This document shows positions 16,521 through 23,551 of a DNA stretch of 64,000 nt, one piece after another. Position numbers and translations under genes: made by a program. The notes below the pieces were generated by a model. It was not told the origin of the DNA and searched no databases. It was given only the letters and a program-made list of their open reading frames with translations. The DNA is from Lysinibacillus sp. B2A1 (GTDB lineage: Bacteria > Bacillota > Bacilli > Bacillales_A > Planococcaceae), in assembly GCA_002973635.1 (NCBI GenBank), contig CP027224.1:3730501-3794500 (forward strand). The letters are read 5' to 3'. The stretch's first letter is position 1, and every line of letters begins with the position of its first letter.

Positions 16521-17364
16521 TAGGCTTAGCCTCCTTTAACTGCCAGTCGGCATAAGTATTGATGCCTTTTTCGATTGCCCAATTCTTTAAAATTCCTTCT
16601 ACGTATTCAATATTTGATTTTCCGTTATCAGCAGTGACCTTTATTGCTTCAATAATCAATAAGTGATCTGGATAAAATTCGAGGAGCATGTCCATTTTTT
16701 TGTGGTCTGTAAAGTTGCTAATACGGATGGTTGAGTCAAAGAAGTTTTTTATTTCAAGAAAAGAATTAGTAGAAGGACCGACCGACTGACCGACTTTCTT
16801 TTCTTCTCCTTCTTCTTCTTTTTCTTCTTCTTTTTCTCTTTCTTCTTCTCTTTCTTCCCCATAGTCTATGGAAGAGGTATTGATAGGGTATGGATACGGT
16901 ATCGAACCCTCACCGTTACTAGTGTTAGGTACTTTTGGCTCACTCTTTTCACCTAACAGTATTGATACGGTATCGATACGGTATCCTAACTGTTCCAAAG
17001 AGGTAACATAGCTCCTTACAAATGGTATATGTTTCACTGCAAGCAGCTCTTTTTCGATACATTTTTTTACTTTTGGTGAGTTAATAAAGTTGTATTTTGC
17101 CCAGTTATTTAACATGATTTCTTTCGTTGATTCGTTGTATGTGATTTTTCCATACTCCACAAATCGTTGTAATAGTTTCTGAACCGTTTCTCGGTTATAT
17201 CCTGTGTGCATTTCAATGACTCTATATGGCAATTCGTAGATGCCACATTGCGTTGTATTGCTATTCGTCATCAAATACAGATAGAAGTATTTCTCCTCCG
17301 GTGTTAGATCTAATACAAAGCCGTCTTCCCAAAAAGTTGTGTGTACATTTCTGTATTTAGCCAT
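16396..17364 (-). CDS. DnaD-like phage replication initiator
   Basis: 322 residues. Binds the phage origin and works with the DnaC-like loader. N-terminal winged helix 'TTFWEDGFVLDLTPEEKYFYLYLMTN' and 'HTGYNRETVQKLLQRFVEYG', then an acidic linker of E and K (about 168-190), and a C-terminal DnaD-type helical domain with 'YVEGILKNWAIEKGINTYAD'. ATG with GGAGGGGCGAGGGC upstream. Two pairs of 11-bp repeats lie inside the gene, as in other phages whose initiator gene holds the origin. Confidence 0.88.
   Translation of the reverse strand: MAKYRNVHTTFWEDGFVLDLTPEEKYFYLYLMTNSNTTQCGIYELPYRVIEMHTGYNRETVQKLLQRFVEYGKITYNESTKEIMLNNWAKYNFINSPKVKKCIEKELLAVKHIPFVRSYVTSLEQLGYRIDTVSILLGEKSEPKVPNTSNGEGSIPYPYPINTSSIDYGEEREEEREKEEEKEEEGEEKKVGQSVGPSTNSFLEIKNFFDSTIRISNFTDHKKMDMLLEFYPDHLLIIEAIKVTADNGKSNIEYVEGILKNWAIEKGINTYADWQLKEAKPNGITKGHNANGQISANSKVHAGTSIDAFYEQLERDKQAWGG
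16793..16860. repeat. Homopyrimidine tract inside initiator gene
   Basis: An almost pure C/T run of about 65 bases on the + strand, encoding the E/K-rich linker on the other. It adjoins the 11-bp repeats at 16882. Such tracts unwind or form triplexes readily. Confidence 0.6.
16882..16985. repeat. Candidate phage origin: two pairs of 11-bp iterons
   Basis: Pair one, 16882-16903: GATAGGGTATG then GATACGGTATC. Pair two, 16964-16985: GATACGGTATC twice, head to tail. Each perfect copy is itself a dyad (GATAC-G-GTATC). Three exact copies in about 100 bases inside the initiator gene, with a pyrimidine tract alongside, is the layout of a phage replication origin. Confidence 0.72.
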
Positions 17365-17379
17365 TTGCCCTCGCCCCTC

Positions 17380-17607
17380 CTAAAATGGCAGTGGTGTGCC
17401 ATCGATAAATAAATAACTAACATTTTTATCATGAATTACAGCTTCTACAGCTAAAGATTGCAGATCTTTATAAGTCGCATTATTGATTTGTTGAATAAAT
17501 TTAAAAGCTGTGTTTGTATCTAGTTGTTGATTATTTTTTTGAGCGATAATTTCTTTGATGATCTCTTTCCGAATTTGTTCAAGTTTTAATCTAATAGTTT
17601 TGTTCAC
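17380..17607 (-). CDS. Small helical phage protein
   Basis: 75 residues from a GTG with GGAGG seven bases upstream. Entirely helical and basic at the N-terminus (NKTIRLKLEQIRKEIIKEI); ends LFIDGTPLPF. No family recognised. It precedes the initiator gene in the same operon. Confidence 0.6.
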   Translation of the reverse strand: MNKTIRLKLEQIRKEIIKEIIAQKNNQQLDTNTAFKFIQQINNATYKDLQSLAVEAVIHDKNVSYLFIDGTPLPF

Positions 17608-17659
17608 GTTCAGTCCTCCATATTCGCAATATTCGAATTATTAATCACAGACTTGATCT

Positions 17660-18115
17660 TTAGCAAAACTCCCAAATTGTTTTTTGTTCTGTAGGGTAAC
17701 GTTCTGCCATTTTTCTACGCCTACTAGGTGTATCCCATCCTTTAGGACGTGCCTGTGTTTGTCCAATCACTTTTGCACCTGCCGCAATTAATGAAGTACC
17801 TGGCTCTGATATAAGTGTGTAAGTAATTAACTTCTGATAACCCATATTTCGTGCTGCTCGCCAAGCTGCAGCATATAATTTTGAACAAGCATTTCTATGC
17901 CCATCTAAAACACAACAGCGAACTACCTCTAGTGTCCAGCCATCATCATTATGTCGAGCTACAGGGCGTCCCACCATCACGACACCTACTAACTCATCAC
18001 CTAAAGCAAGTCCAATCCTGAATTTATCTCTATGTGGTGCTACATTGTGTCTATGATGCTTTTCTACAAATGCTTGTGCATCAACTAATTCAAGTGGTAC
18101 CAATTCGTATTTCAA
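17660..18115 (-). CDS. GNAT-like (XF1762-type) phage acetyltransferase-fold protein
   Basis: 151 residues from a TTG with GGGGTGATAA upstream. Phage proteins of this type share 'VEKHHRHNVAPHRDKFRIGL', 'VVMVGRPVARHNDDG', 'LEVVRCCVLDGHRNACSKLY' and 'RPKGWDTPSRRRKM'. The fold is that of GNAT acetyltransferases, but the substrate is unknown. The R/N/C-rich central motif is well kept. Confidence 0.8.
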   Translation of the reverse strand: MKYELVPLELVDAQAFVEKHHRHNVAPHRDKFRIGLALGDELVGVVMVGRPVARHNDDGWTLEVVRCCVLDGHRNACSKLYAAAWRAARNMGYQKLITYTLISEPGTSLIAAGAKVIGQTQARPKGWDTPSRRRKMAERYPTEQKTIWEFC

Positions 18116-18127
18116 ATTATCACCCCT

Positions 18128-18304
18128 TTATAAAAACCCATCTAACCTCTCACAAACTGCAAAACTACCATTTACTTTAGTAACTCGATAGTTTGGATAC
18201 CTAGTCATGTACTGCAGCACCAAGCGTCTGATTTCATCGTTATCCTTAGCCTGTTGGAATATCCAAGTAGGCAGAAGGACTTTGTGCGGTACGTTACTGC
18301 TCAA
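18128..18304 (-). CDS. 58-residue phage protein between recT and GNAT gene
   Basis: Start TTG overlaps the recT stop, with GAGG nine bases upstream; opening MSSNVPHKVLLPTWIFQQAK, ending 'GSFAVCERLDGFL'. The tight overlap and lack of any gap on either side support translation. No family recognised. Confidence 0.6.
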   Translation of the reverse strand: MSSNVPHKVLLPTWIFQQAKDNDEIRRLVLQYMTRYPNYRVTKVNGSFAVCERLDGFL

Positions 18305-19100
18305 TGATTAATTCCTCTTGCGTTGAATCTTCTTCAACAACTGAGTATTCCGTTACATCGATAACATCACTCATATCCTCTGAAACCTCAGTTTTTATAG
18401 TTTCATCAGCTTCTACGACCTTCTGCAGTTCAATCGACTTAGGTGCATACTTTAATACTTCTTTCAGTACAGTTTTCTTAGCCATTGCGTCATAGTTGGT
18501 TTCCCAAGGACTTGTCCAACCTTTTTGAACAGCTTGAGAGAACTTTTGGGCATGCTTTTCTATACGTTCCCTAGTCCAATAAACAAAGTCATATCCACCG
18601 TTTTTTAAATGATAGACTGCATAATAACCGATAGGCTCACCTTCTGGATTGGTTGAAGGAACATGCACTAAATCCTTGTGCAATCCGTATGCAAACGAAA
18701 ATTTATCTTCTTGATACACCTCATGAGCATAAATTGCCTTATATTGTCCACTTCTTACAGCTAAATCTATTAAACCTTTATATCCTAGTTGGAACTGTAC
18801 TTTGCCTCCATAAGGAATTAAATAGGCTTGTCCAAGTCCAGTGTTTGGCTCCACTCCTAGTTGAGCTGATTGCATAAGTGCTGCCACAAAACTGATTTGA
18901 TCACATTTCAGTAGCTTTGGCGTCGTGCGAACTGCTGTTAAAGCGATTCGAGCGATACGATCAGCATCCATATGTTTTGGTAGAGCACGTTGAATTTCAG
19001 GACCCATCTTTTTTAGCAAAGCATTTAAGGAAGTTTCAGGAGAAACTTGCTTTTGTACTTGATTTTGTGCCTGTGCTTTTAACTCATTTGTAGTTGCCAT
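18294..19100 (-). CDS. recT: RecT single-strand annealing protein
   Basis: 268 residues. Anneals complementary single strands made by the partner exonuclease. The core 'PKLLKCDQISFVAALMQSAQLGVEPNTGLGQAYLIPYGGKV' (about 60-100) and 'LGYKGLIDLAVRSGQY' are diagnostic of RecT. An acidic C-tail follows. GGAGG upstream of the ATG; pairs with the YqaJ exonuclease directly upstream. Confidence 0.95.
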   Translation of the reverse strand: MATTNELKAQAQNQVQKQVSPETSLNALLKKMGPEIQRALPKHMDADRIARIALTAVRTTPKLLKCDQISFVAALMQSAQLGVEPNTGLGQAYLIPYGGKVQFQLGYKGLIDLAVRSGQYKAIYAHEVYQEDKFSFAYGLHKDLVHVPSTNPEGEPIGYYAVYHLKNGGYDFVYWTRERIEKHAQKFSQAVQKGWTSPWETNYDAMAKKTVLKEVLKYAPKSIELQKVVEADETIKTEVSEDMSDVIDVTEYSVVEEDSTQEELIIEQ

Positions 19101-19103
19101 TTA

Positions 19104-20042
19104 TTAAGCCTCCAATTTTTTATAGTTGAATCTTCTAGACTTAGACTGTTTTGTGTATTTCTCGTAGATTTCAGGCACTTCTTCCTTTAAGCGCTTGCTA
19201 TCTATACGATTAGAGACAATTGTTTTAAAAGTTACTTTATGGCGTGGTGTATGCCCTTCTACAGCGTTTTCAAGCTTGAGTTTTAACTTATTCTCATACT
19301 CTTGCTTTTGCTGTTCTAACGCTTTGATTTCGCTTGAAATGGAGTCGATAGCATCCAGTAGAACATCATCATCCTTTGTGAGCATAATGGCTGTCCCGTC
19401 ATCTTGTGGGTACATTTTTTTGATTAAGTCGTTTGTTGCATCTGAGCCATCAATTGGTGGAGCAACATTCTTCAAAACATGATTCTCCCAGAAGTCTTTT
19501 TCTCTTTCGATAAGGATCTGTATGAACTCCTCGTCACGTTCGATTTCTTTCCAGACGAATTTATTGCCTCCTAATAAAACGGCTATATAAGCCTTTTCAA
19601 AGCCAGTAACAGCTAAATAATGATGGACTTGGCATAAATAACTAGCTGGTATTTCATCACCTTCCCATTCACCTTTCAAGTACTCATTAGCCGTTTTACA
19701 TTCAAGTACAGCTCGCTCACCAACAACTACGCGATCAAGATTAGCAAGCATAAAATGGTGTTCTGGATGGACCAACATTTTATTCATGCGACGCACTTTT
19801 TTACCTGTGCGCTCTGCAAATTCTTCTGCAACTAAATTCTCAAACTTATTACCGAAATGAATTGCTTCATTTTCCACTTTTTCATAGAATTGACCTGTTT
19901 TTTCTAAAAATAATTGGTAAGCACTTTTATATTGATTGAATCCCATAATTGCGCCAACATCTGACCCACCGATACCAGCGCGACGAGCGTCTAACCACTC
20001 GTCACGACTCATATCAGTAGTCGTAATTTTTGCTAAAACCAT
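19104..20042 (-). CDS. YqaJ-type (lambda-exonuclease-like) viral recombinase
   Basis: 312 residues. 5'-3' exonuclease that gives RecT its single-stranded substrate. PD-(D/E)XK features: 'RRAGIGGSDVGAIMGFNQYKSAYQLFLEKTG' (about 20-50), 'HPEHHFMLANLDRVV', and the catalytic ECKTANEYLKGEW near residue 115, with 'HYLAVTGFEKAYIAVLLGG' after. C-terminal coiled coil about 235-275. Confidence 0.93.
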   Translation of the reverse strand: MVLAKITTTDMSRDEWLDARRAGIGGSDVGAIMGFNQYKSAYQLFLEKTGQFYEKVENEAIHFGNKFENLVAEEFAERTGKKVRRMNKMLVHPEHHFMLANLDRVVVGERAVLECKTANEYLKGEWEGDEIPASYLCQVHHYLAVTGFEKAYIAVLLGGNKFVWKEIERDEEFIQILIEREKDFWENHVLKNVAPPIDGSDATNDLIKKMYPQDDGTAIMLTKDDDVLLDAIDSISSEIKALEQQKQEYENKLKLKLENAVEGHTPRHKVTFKTIVSNRIDSKRLKEEVPEIYEKYTKQSKSRRFNYKKLEA

Positions 20043-20060
20043 GCAAATTACTTCCTTTCG

Positions 20061-20116
20061 TGATATGATGGTAAAAACGTTTTTCTAAGCCACTCTGCCA
20101 AGTGGTTTATTTTTTT
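20061..20116 (+). ncRNA. Candidate short rightward RNA C
   Basis: Extended -10 (TGATATGAT, 20061-20069), then an intrinsic terminator: AAGCCACT (20087-20094) pairs with AGTGGTTT (20101-20108), followed by a T run to 20116. Predicted product about 40 nt, divergent from the exonuclease gene. Confidence 0.45.
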
Positions 20117-20337
20117 GTACAAAATACCGCATTGTAATGATCCTCAAGGTACGTATGAATGTTATCCATGTGGACAATATCACCGTTTGGAAACTCCATG
20201 TAATCGTCGTTGTAAACGATTAAGCTGCCGTAAATGTCTCGAAAGTCTTTCACAACCTCTACATAACGAAATGTTGGTACCTTATTGACTGGCTCAATAG
20301 TGCCAAGCACCATCGGATTTTCCACTTGATAGTTCAT
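20107..20337 (-). CDS. Small phage protein of unknown function
   Basis: 76 residues from ATG with GAAGGTGAG upstream. 'PTFRYVEVVKDFRDIYGSLIVYNDDYMEFPNGDIVHMDNIHTYL' reads as a small beta protein. No family recognised; first in line after the immunity region genes. Confidence 0.6.
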   Translation of the reverse strand: MNYQVENPMVLGTIEPVNKVPTFRYVEVVKDFRDIYGSLIVYNDDYMEFPNGDIVHMDNIHTYLEDHYNAVFCTKK

Positions 20338-20495
20338 GTTCTCACCTTCTTTCTGTATGTATTTGATGGCATATCCACCAATCTACCTACAAAACTGTCA
20401 TCGCAACTGGGGCCTATCGGCTGTCGCTCGCAAATGGTCATGGCGTACTGGCTCGGTTTATATAAGTAGATTGCTAGTTCCATCAAGCAGCCCAT
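20334..20495 (-). CDS. Possible 53-residue phage protein
   Basis: An open frame from ATG at 20495 (or 20483) whose stop overlaps the ATG of the next gene by 4 bases. It has no clear ribosome site, which weakens the case; the overlap and otherwise empty gap support it. Contains 'SQYAMTICERQPIGPSCDDSF'. Confidence 0.35.
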   Translation of the reverse strand: MGCLMELAIYLYKPSQYAMTICERQPIGPSCDDSFVGRLVDMPSNTYRKKVRT

Positions 20496-20578
20496 AATGT
20501 TTGGCTAACCAACCAAAGTATTGAGGATTATGAACTGCTGGACGGAAGCGAGATTGTTCTCGCAAGCGTCTGATTTTG

Positions 20579-20645
20579 TGGTATAATAGGTTTGTATTGT
20601 AGTTGGCTGTTTAACCCCTCGCTAAAAAGGTTAAGCAGCTTTTTT
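20579..20645 (+). ncRNA. Candidate short rightward RNA D
   Basis: Extended -10 TGGTATAAT (20579-20587), the same nine bases as candidate A, then a terminator: GCTGTTTAACC (20606-20616) pairs with GGTTAAGCAGC (20629-20639), followed by six T. About 50 nt. Its 3' end is antisense to the stop of the 35-residue gene at 20631. Confidence 0.5.
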
Positions 20646-20738
20646 ATTTGCCAAAAACTTCAGATTAGCTTTCTTTTCTAGCATTAAACTACGAATCTTT
20701 TTGTTTAGATGTAACCAATCCCCTGCTTTAATGTTCAT
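20631..20738 (-). CDS. 35-residue basic phage peptide
   Basis: MNIKAGDWLHLNKKIRSLML then a lysine-rich helix ending NKKAA. A strong GGAGGG lies seven bases before the ATG. Short but plausible; similar basic peptides sit near phage immunity regions. Function unknown. Confidence 0.55.
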   Translation of the reverse strand: MNIKAGDWLHLNKKIRSLMLEKKANLKFLANKKAA

Positions 20739-20749
20739 GCTTTTCCCTC

Positions 20750-20986
20750 CTATAAATTGATAACCTCACGACGATTTTTACTCACCGATTCCACAGCATA
20801 TAAGTACAATTCCTTTTGGCGTTCCAGTTGTTGGATACGAATAATTGAGTTTTGCATATCACGACCTCGTTCTGCAGCTAGTTGATAGCGCCCAACTTTT
20901 GTATGGAGTGCAACTTCCTTTACCAAGTCATCCACACACAATTTTTCTTTAGTTATTTGAGTTTCGATAAGTTTTAATGGATCCAA
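20750..20986 (-). CDS. Small coiled-coil phage protein
   Basis: 78 residues from TTG with GGAGG nine bases upstream. Mostly one long helix pair; 'AAERGRDMQNSIIRIQQLERQKELYLYAVE'. The start overlaps the end of the XRE gene by 13 bases. No family recognised. Confidence 0.6.
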   Translation of the reverse strand: MDPLKLIETQITKEKLCVDDLVKEVALHTKVGRYQLAAERGRDMQNSIIRIQQLERQKELYLYAVESVSKNRREVINL

Positions 20987-21273
20987 AATGCAAAACCTCC
21001 TACTATCGCTGGAACCGTTTGTGATAAGTGTGTAAGAACATTTGCTACTTCCACTCCAAGCATCATTGCTGTTCCAGCAAACTCAGATTCGGTAATTTTT
21101 AACCATTTAGCATAAGTGAAAATATCTATTGTCTTTCTGCCACTTTCTAATTTACTGACAGCTGATTGTGTACTATTTAATTTTTCTGCCATTTCCTCCT
21201 GAGTAATATTTGCATTGACGCGGAATTTTTTTAACATCTTTCCGACTTTCACGAAATCTGCAACCATATTCAT
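20974..21273 (-). CDS. XRE-family regulator
   Basis: 99 residues. HTH_3 domain at about 12-66 ('LKKFRVNANITQEEMAEKLNSTQSAVSKLESGRKTID'), then an unusual hydrophobic tail with 'GTAMMLGVEVANVLTHLSQTVPAIVGGF' that could bind a membrane or partner. Dyad sites lie just upstream, so autoregulation is likely. ATG 21273 or 21267. Confidence 0.8.
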   Translation of the reverse strand: MNMVADFVKVGKMLKKFRVNANITQEEMAEKLNSTQSAVSKLESGRKTIDIFTYAKWLKITESEFAGTAMMLGVEVANVLTHLSQTVPAIVGGFAFWIH

Positions 21274-21283
21274 TTGCCCCTTT

Positions 21284-21315
21284 ATTCCAATTTAGAATAT
21301 ATTCCATGAAGGAAT
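21284..21315. promoter_or_regulatory. Two ATTCC-type operator dyads before XRE gene
   Basis: ATTCCAATTTAGAAT (21284-21298) and the perfect dyad ATTCC-ATGAA-GGAAT (21301-21315) lie 17 bp apart centre to centre. The equal length, arms and spacing suggest paired binding sites of the adjacent XRE protein. Confidence 0.55.
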
Positions 21316-21347
21316 ACTAATTTCTACCAAGTTAACTTAATATAGTG

Positions 21348-21420
21348 ATAAGAGGTAGTTGCCCTACCTCTTTTACTAGATTGGTAGTTTGACTTGAGGC
21401 CATTTGCCCTGGCCTCTTCT
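21348..21420. terminator. Two consecutive hairpins with a shared loop word
   Basis: AGAGGTAG/CTACCTCT and GAGGCCA/TGGCCTC, each with TTGCCCT in or beside the loop, lie in the gap between the XRE gene and the next operon. The first is followed by TTTT on the + strand and preceded by A runs, so it can stop transcripts either way. Confidence 0.55.
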
Positions 21421-21421
21421 A

Positions 21422-21724
21422 TTAATTCCATTCATTCATAATGATTTCTTGAAGTGATTTTGCTGTTGGTTCTCTTAGCCAGATACGTTTACCGCCTTTT
21501 TCACGTTGGCGCTCATATCTTTGTATACGTGGATCATTTAAAATATGGTCCTCTAAAAACTTACGACTGAATGTAGTCGCTTTTATGATGTCGTTTATAT
21601 CCCAAAACAAAATAAGTGGTTTAGCTGCATCATTAGCAATCGAAATCAACATTTGATTTACTGTTTCAGGAGTAATACCTGACATTTCAAAAAGTGTTTT
21701 GACCAATACGCTTTCTGTTGACAT
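21422..21724 (-). CDS. Phage DNA-binding-like protein (DUF771-type)
   Basis: 100 residues. 'LILFWDINDIIKATTFSRKFLEDHILNDPRIQRYERQREKGGKRIWLREPTAKSLQEII' resembles the winged DUF771 family of phage proteins, with the K-R-W core near the end. Strong AAAGGAG before the ATG. Likely an excisionase- or regulator-type factor, by inference. Confidence 0.65.
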   Translation of the reverse strand: MSTESVLVKTLFEMSGITPETVNQMLISIANDAAKPLILFWDINDIIKATTFSRKFLEDHILNDPRIQRYERQREKGGKRIWLREPTAKSLQEIIMNEWN

Positions 21725-21764
21725 ATAGTTGCTCCTTTCTTAAGTTGCTAACAGAATGTCTTAT

Positions 21765-22541
21765 TCACATGGCTCTTTTGTGAACAAATTTGTTGATGAA
21801 GTAAGCTTGTCCTTTACCAGTCATCTTTGTTGTTCGGCTTATGGAAATCTCGCCACTATTGTGATGTATTGGTGTTTCTTTAATTTCGAACAAACCTAGT
21901 TCCATTGATCTTTGTGTTGGAGAGTTATAATCAGACCCTTTACGTTTGATTAAATAGCCATTTTCCCTTAACCATTCGAATAGACGTTTTTGCCCAACAT
22001 CTACACCGTTTTGTTTTAGGATTTTGGCGAACTCACCAATTAAAATTGTTGTTTCACTTGCCTGTATAGCATCTGCAAATAAAACTTTTGGTTTCTGAGC
22101 TTCAATTATTAGTTGTTGCTCAACGATTTTTTTCTTGTTATTTTCAATAGTTTTATTAGCGATGAGTAAAGCTTTTGCCATGATTGATGCTTCGTCATCA
22201 TTTTCGTCTGTAGCAATATAACCTCCATCTTTACGTATTGATGGAAGAACCTCTGATGTTACCCACCGTTTGAATCGTTTTGCTGATTCAAGTTTTGATG
22301 AAAGAATTAGGCTATACAAACCAGATTCATTTATCAATGTTGTTTCTTGTACCCGATTGAGTGAATCGGTGATGCCTCGTTTAAGGGCATCATCTTCATC
22401 AACATGTTTGATAATGGCATTTTGAGGTTTGCTATAACCAAGAACTGAAGCTACATCTCTACCTACAAACCAAGGTTGTTCATTTATTTTTAAAATCCGG
22501 ACCTTTTGGTTTTCAAAATCGAATAATTGTAGTTGATTCAT
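21765..22541 (-). CDS. BRO-N / ANT-type phage antirepressor
   Basis: 258 residues. BRO-N domain at about 1-105 ('LQLFDFENQKVRILKINEQPWFVGRDVASVLGYSKPQNAI' and 'LSSKLESAKRFKRWVTSEVLPSIRKDGGY'), a helical linker, then a KilA-C/ANT domain with 'ILKQNGVDVGQKRLFEWLRENGYLIKRKGSDYNSPTQRSMELGLFEI'. Antirepressors of this type bind the repressor and trigger lytic growth. Lies directly 3' of the Cro-like gene. Confidence 0.93.
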   Translation of the reverse strand: MNQLQLFDFENQKVRILKINEQPWFVGRDVASVLGYSKPQNAIIKHVDEDDALKRGITDSLNRVQETTLINESGLYSLILSSKLESAKRFKRWVTSEVLPSIRKDGGYIATDENDDEASIMAKALLIANKTIENNKKKIVEQQLIIEAQKPKVLFADAIQASETTILIGEFAKILKQNGVDVGQKRLFEWLRENGYLIKRKGSDYNSPTQRSMELGLFEIKETPIHHNSGEISISRTTKMTGKGQAYFINKFVHKRAM

Positions 22542-22592
22542 AAAAATCCTCCTAATTTGTTTTTGTCAATTAAGCATAAAAGCAAAATATTT

Positions 22593-22847
22593 TTATGCCG
22601 TTTTATTACCTTTTGGTAATTTGTTAATATAAGTAAAAACTTGCTCAAATTTTAAGTCTTCAAAGTTTGATAAAACACCAGTAATAAATTTTCCACCAGG
22701 ATTTCTTTTGCCGTTCATCACACGGTTCACAGTACTATGAGCAACACCAATGATTTTTGCAAACTCACTTTCAGTAAGGTTATTGTCTTTTAAGTATGCA
22801 TTTAAAAAATCAACCTTCACTTTTACACTGTTTACATAAGTTTTCAT
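22593..22847 (-). CDS. Cro-like XRE regulator
   Basis: 84 residues. HTH at about 23-55 ('LTESEFAKIIGVAHSTVNRVMNGKRNPGG'). Divergent from the repressor across five operators, the standard position of Cro. Its last codons (LPKGNK) contain a sixth copy of the operator, so the repressor may also bind inside this gene. Confidence 0.85.
   Translation of the reverse strand: MKTYVNSVKVKVDFLNAYLKDNNLTESEFAKIIGVAHSTVNRVMNGKRNPGGKFITGVLSNFEDLKFEQVFTYINKLPKGNKTA
22606..22619. promoter_or_regulatory. Operator inside cro-like gene
   Basis: A perfect TTACCTTTTGGTAA lies within the coding 3' end of the Cro-like gene, identical to the first operator at 22864. It is about 250 bp from the main cluster, a distance that allows looping. 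Confidence 0.8.
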
Positions 22848-22863
22848 GTTATCACCACCCTCT

Positions 22864-22964
22864 TTACCTTTTGGTAATTACCTTATGGTAATAATATAAA
22901 TCATTTTTTACCTTTTGGCAACACTTTTGGTAAAAAAATTTCTAAATAAATTGCCTTTTGGTAA
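22864..22964. promoter_or_regulatory. Immunity operator cluster, five sites
   Basis: Sites: TTACCTTTTGGTAA (22864-22877), TTACCTTATGGTAA directly adjacent (22878-22891), TTACCTTTTGGCAA (22908-22921), a half-degenerate AACACTTTTGGTAA (22920-22933) and TTGCCTTTTGGTAA (22951-22964). They cover the divergent promoters of the repressor and Cro-like genes. The shared TTACC-N4-GGTAA dyad and the differences between copies fit graded affinity for two competing regulators. Confidence 0.88.
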
Positions 22965-23014
22965 TTAAGAGCTTTAGAATTTTGATATAGATGCTTTACG
23001 GAGGTGAATTGTTT

Positions 23015-23482
23015 ATGAATGAGTTTGGAGATTATATAAAGAATATTCGAGAGTCAAAAAATATGACTTTGAATCAAGTGGCTTTATATGCTGAAATAAG
23101 TGCTGCGCAACTTTCTCGTATTGAGACTGGGAAACGTGGTACTCCAAAACCTCAAACAATTGAAAAAATAGCTCGTGCATTAAAAGTTGATTACACTGAG
23201 CTAATGGAAATAGCAGGATATCTTGAAACAGATACTACAACAGATTATGTTTCTGATAATAAATCGACCTATTATGTTTCGCGACTAACTGAAAAAGATG
23301 AACATGATATTGGAAAATTATTAAAAAAATTTAGTGAAGATATTGAGCATTCAGATGCATTAGCTTTTGATGGAGAACCTTTATCAGAAGAAGCAAAAGA
23401 ATCTCTAATAGAATCAATGGAGCATATCTACAGAACAACACAAAGGATCAACAAAAAATATACACCAAATAAGTATAAATAA
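23015..23482 (+). CDS. CI-like prophage repressor (XRE)
   Basis: 155 residues from the ATG at 23015, seven bases after GGAGGTGA. HTH at about 4-60 ('FGDYIKNIRESKNMTLNQVALYAEISAAQLSRIETGKRGTPKPQTIEKIARALKVD'). The C-terminus is helical and acidic and lacks a LexA-type protease domain, so induction is more likely through the ImmA-type peptidase or the antirepressor than by RecA-driven self-cleavage. A GCC/GGC hairpin with a T run follows at 23485-23506. Confidence 0.9.
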   Translation: MNEFGDYIKNIRESKNMTLNQVALYAEISAAQLSRIETGKRGTPKPQTIEKIARALKVDYTELMEIAGYLETDTTTDYVSDNKSTYYVSRLTEKDEHDIGKLLKKFSEDIEHSDALAFDGEPLSEEAKESLIESMEHIYRTTQRINKKYTPNKYK

Positions 23483-23551
23483 AAGGCAGTAGAAGCCTTT
23501 TTTTATTAATAATCTTTGTAATATTTATACTTTTATGGAGGGGCTGGGCAT

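Noticed and set aside
16777..16800. GACC/GACT tetranucleotide repeat as a separate regulatory element
   Set aside because: It is short, irregular, and explained by the coding sequence of the initiator (VGQSVGPS segment).
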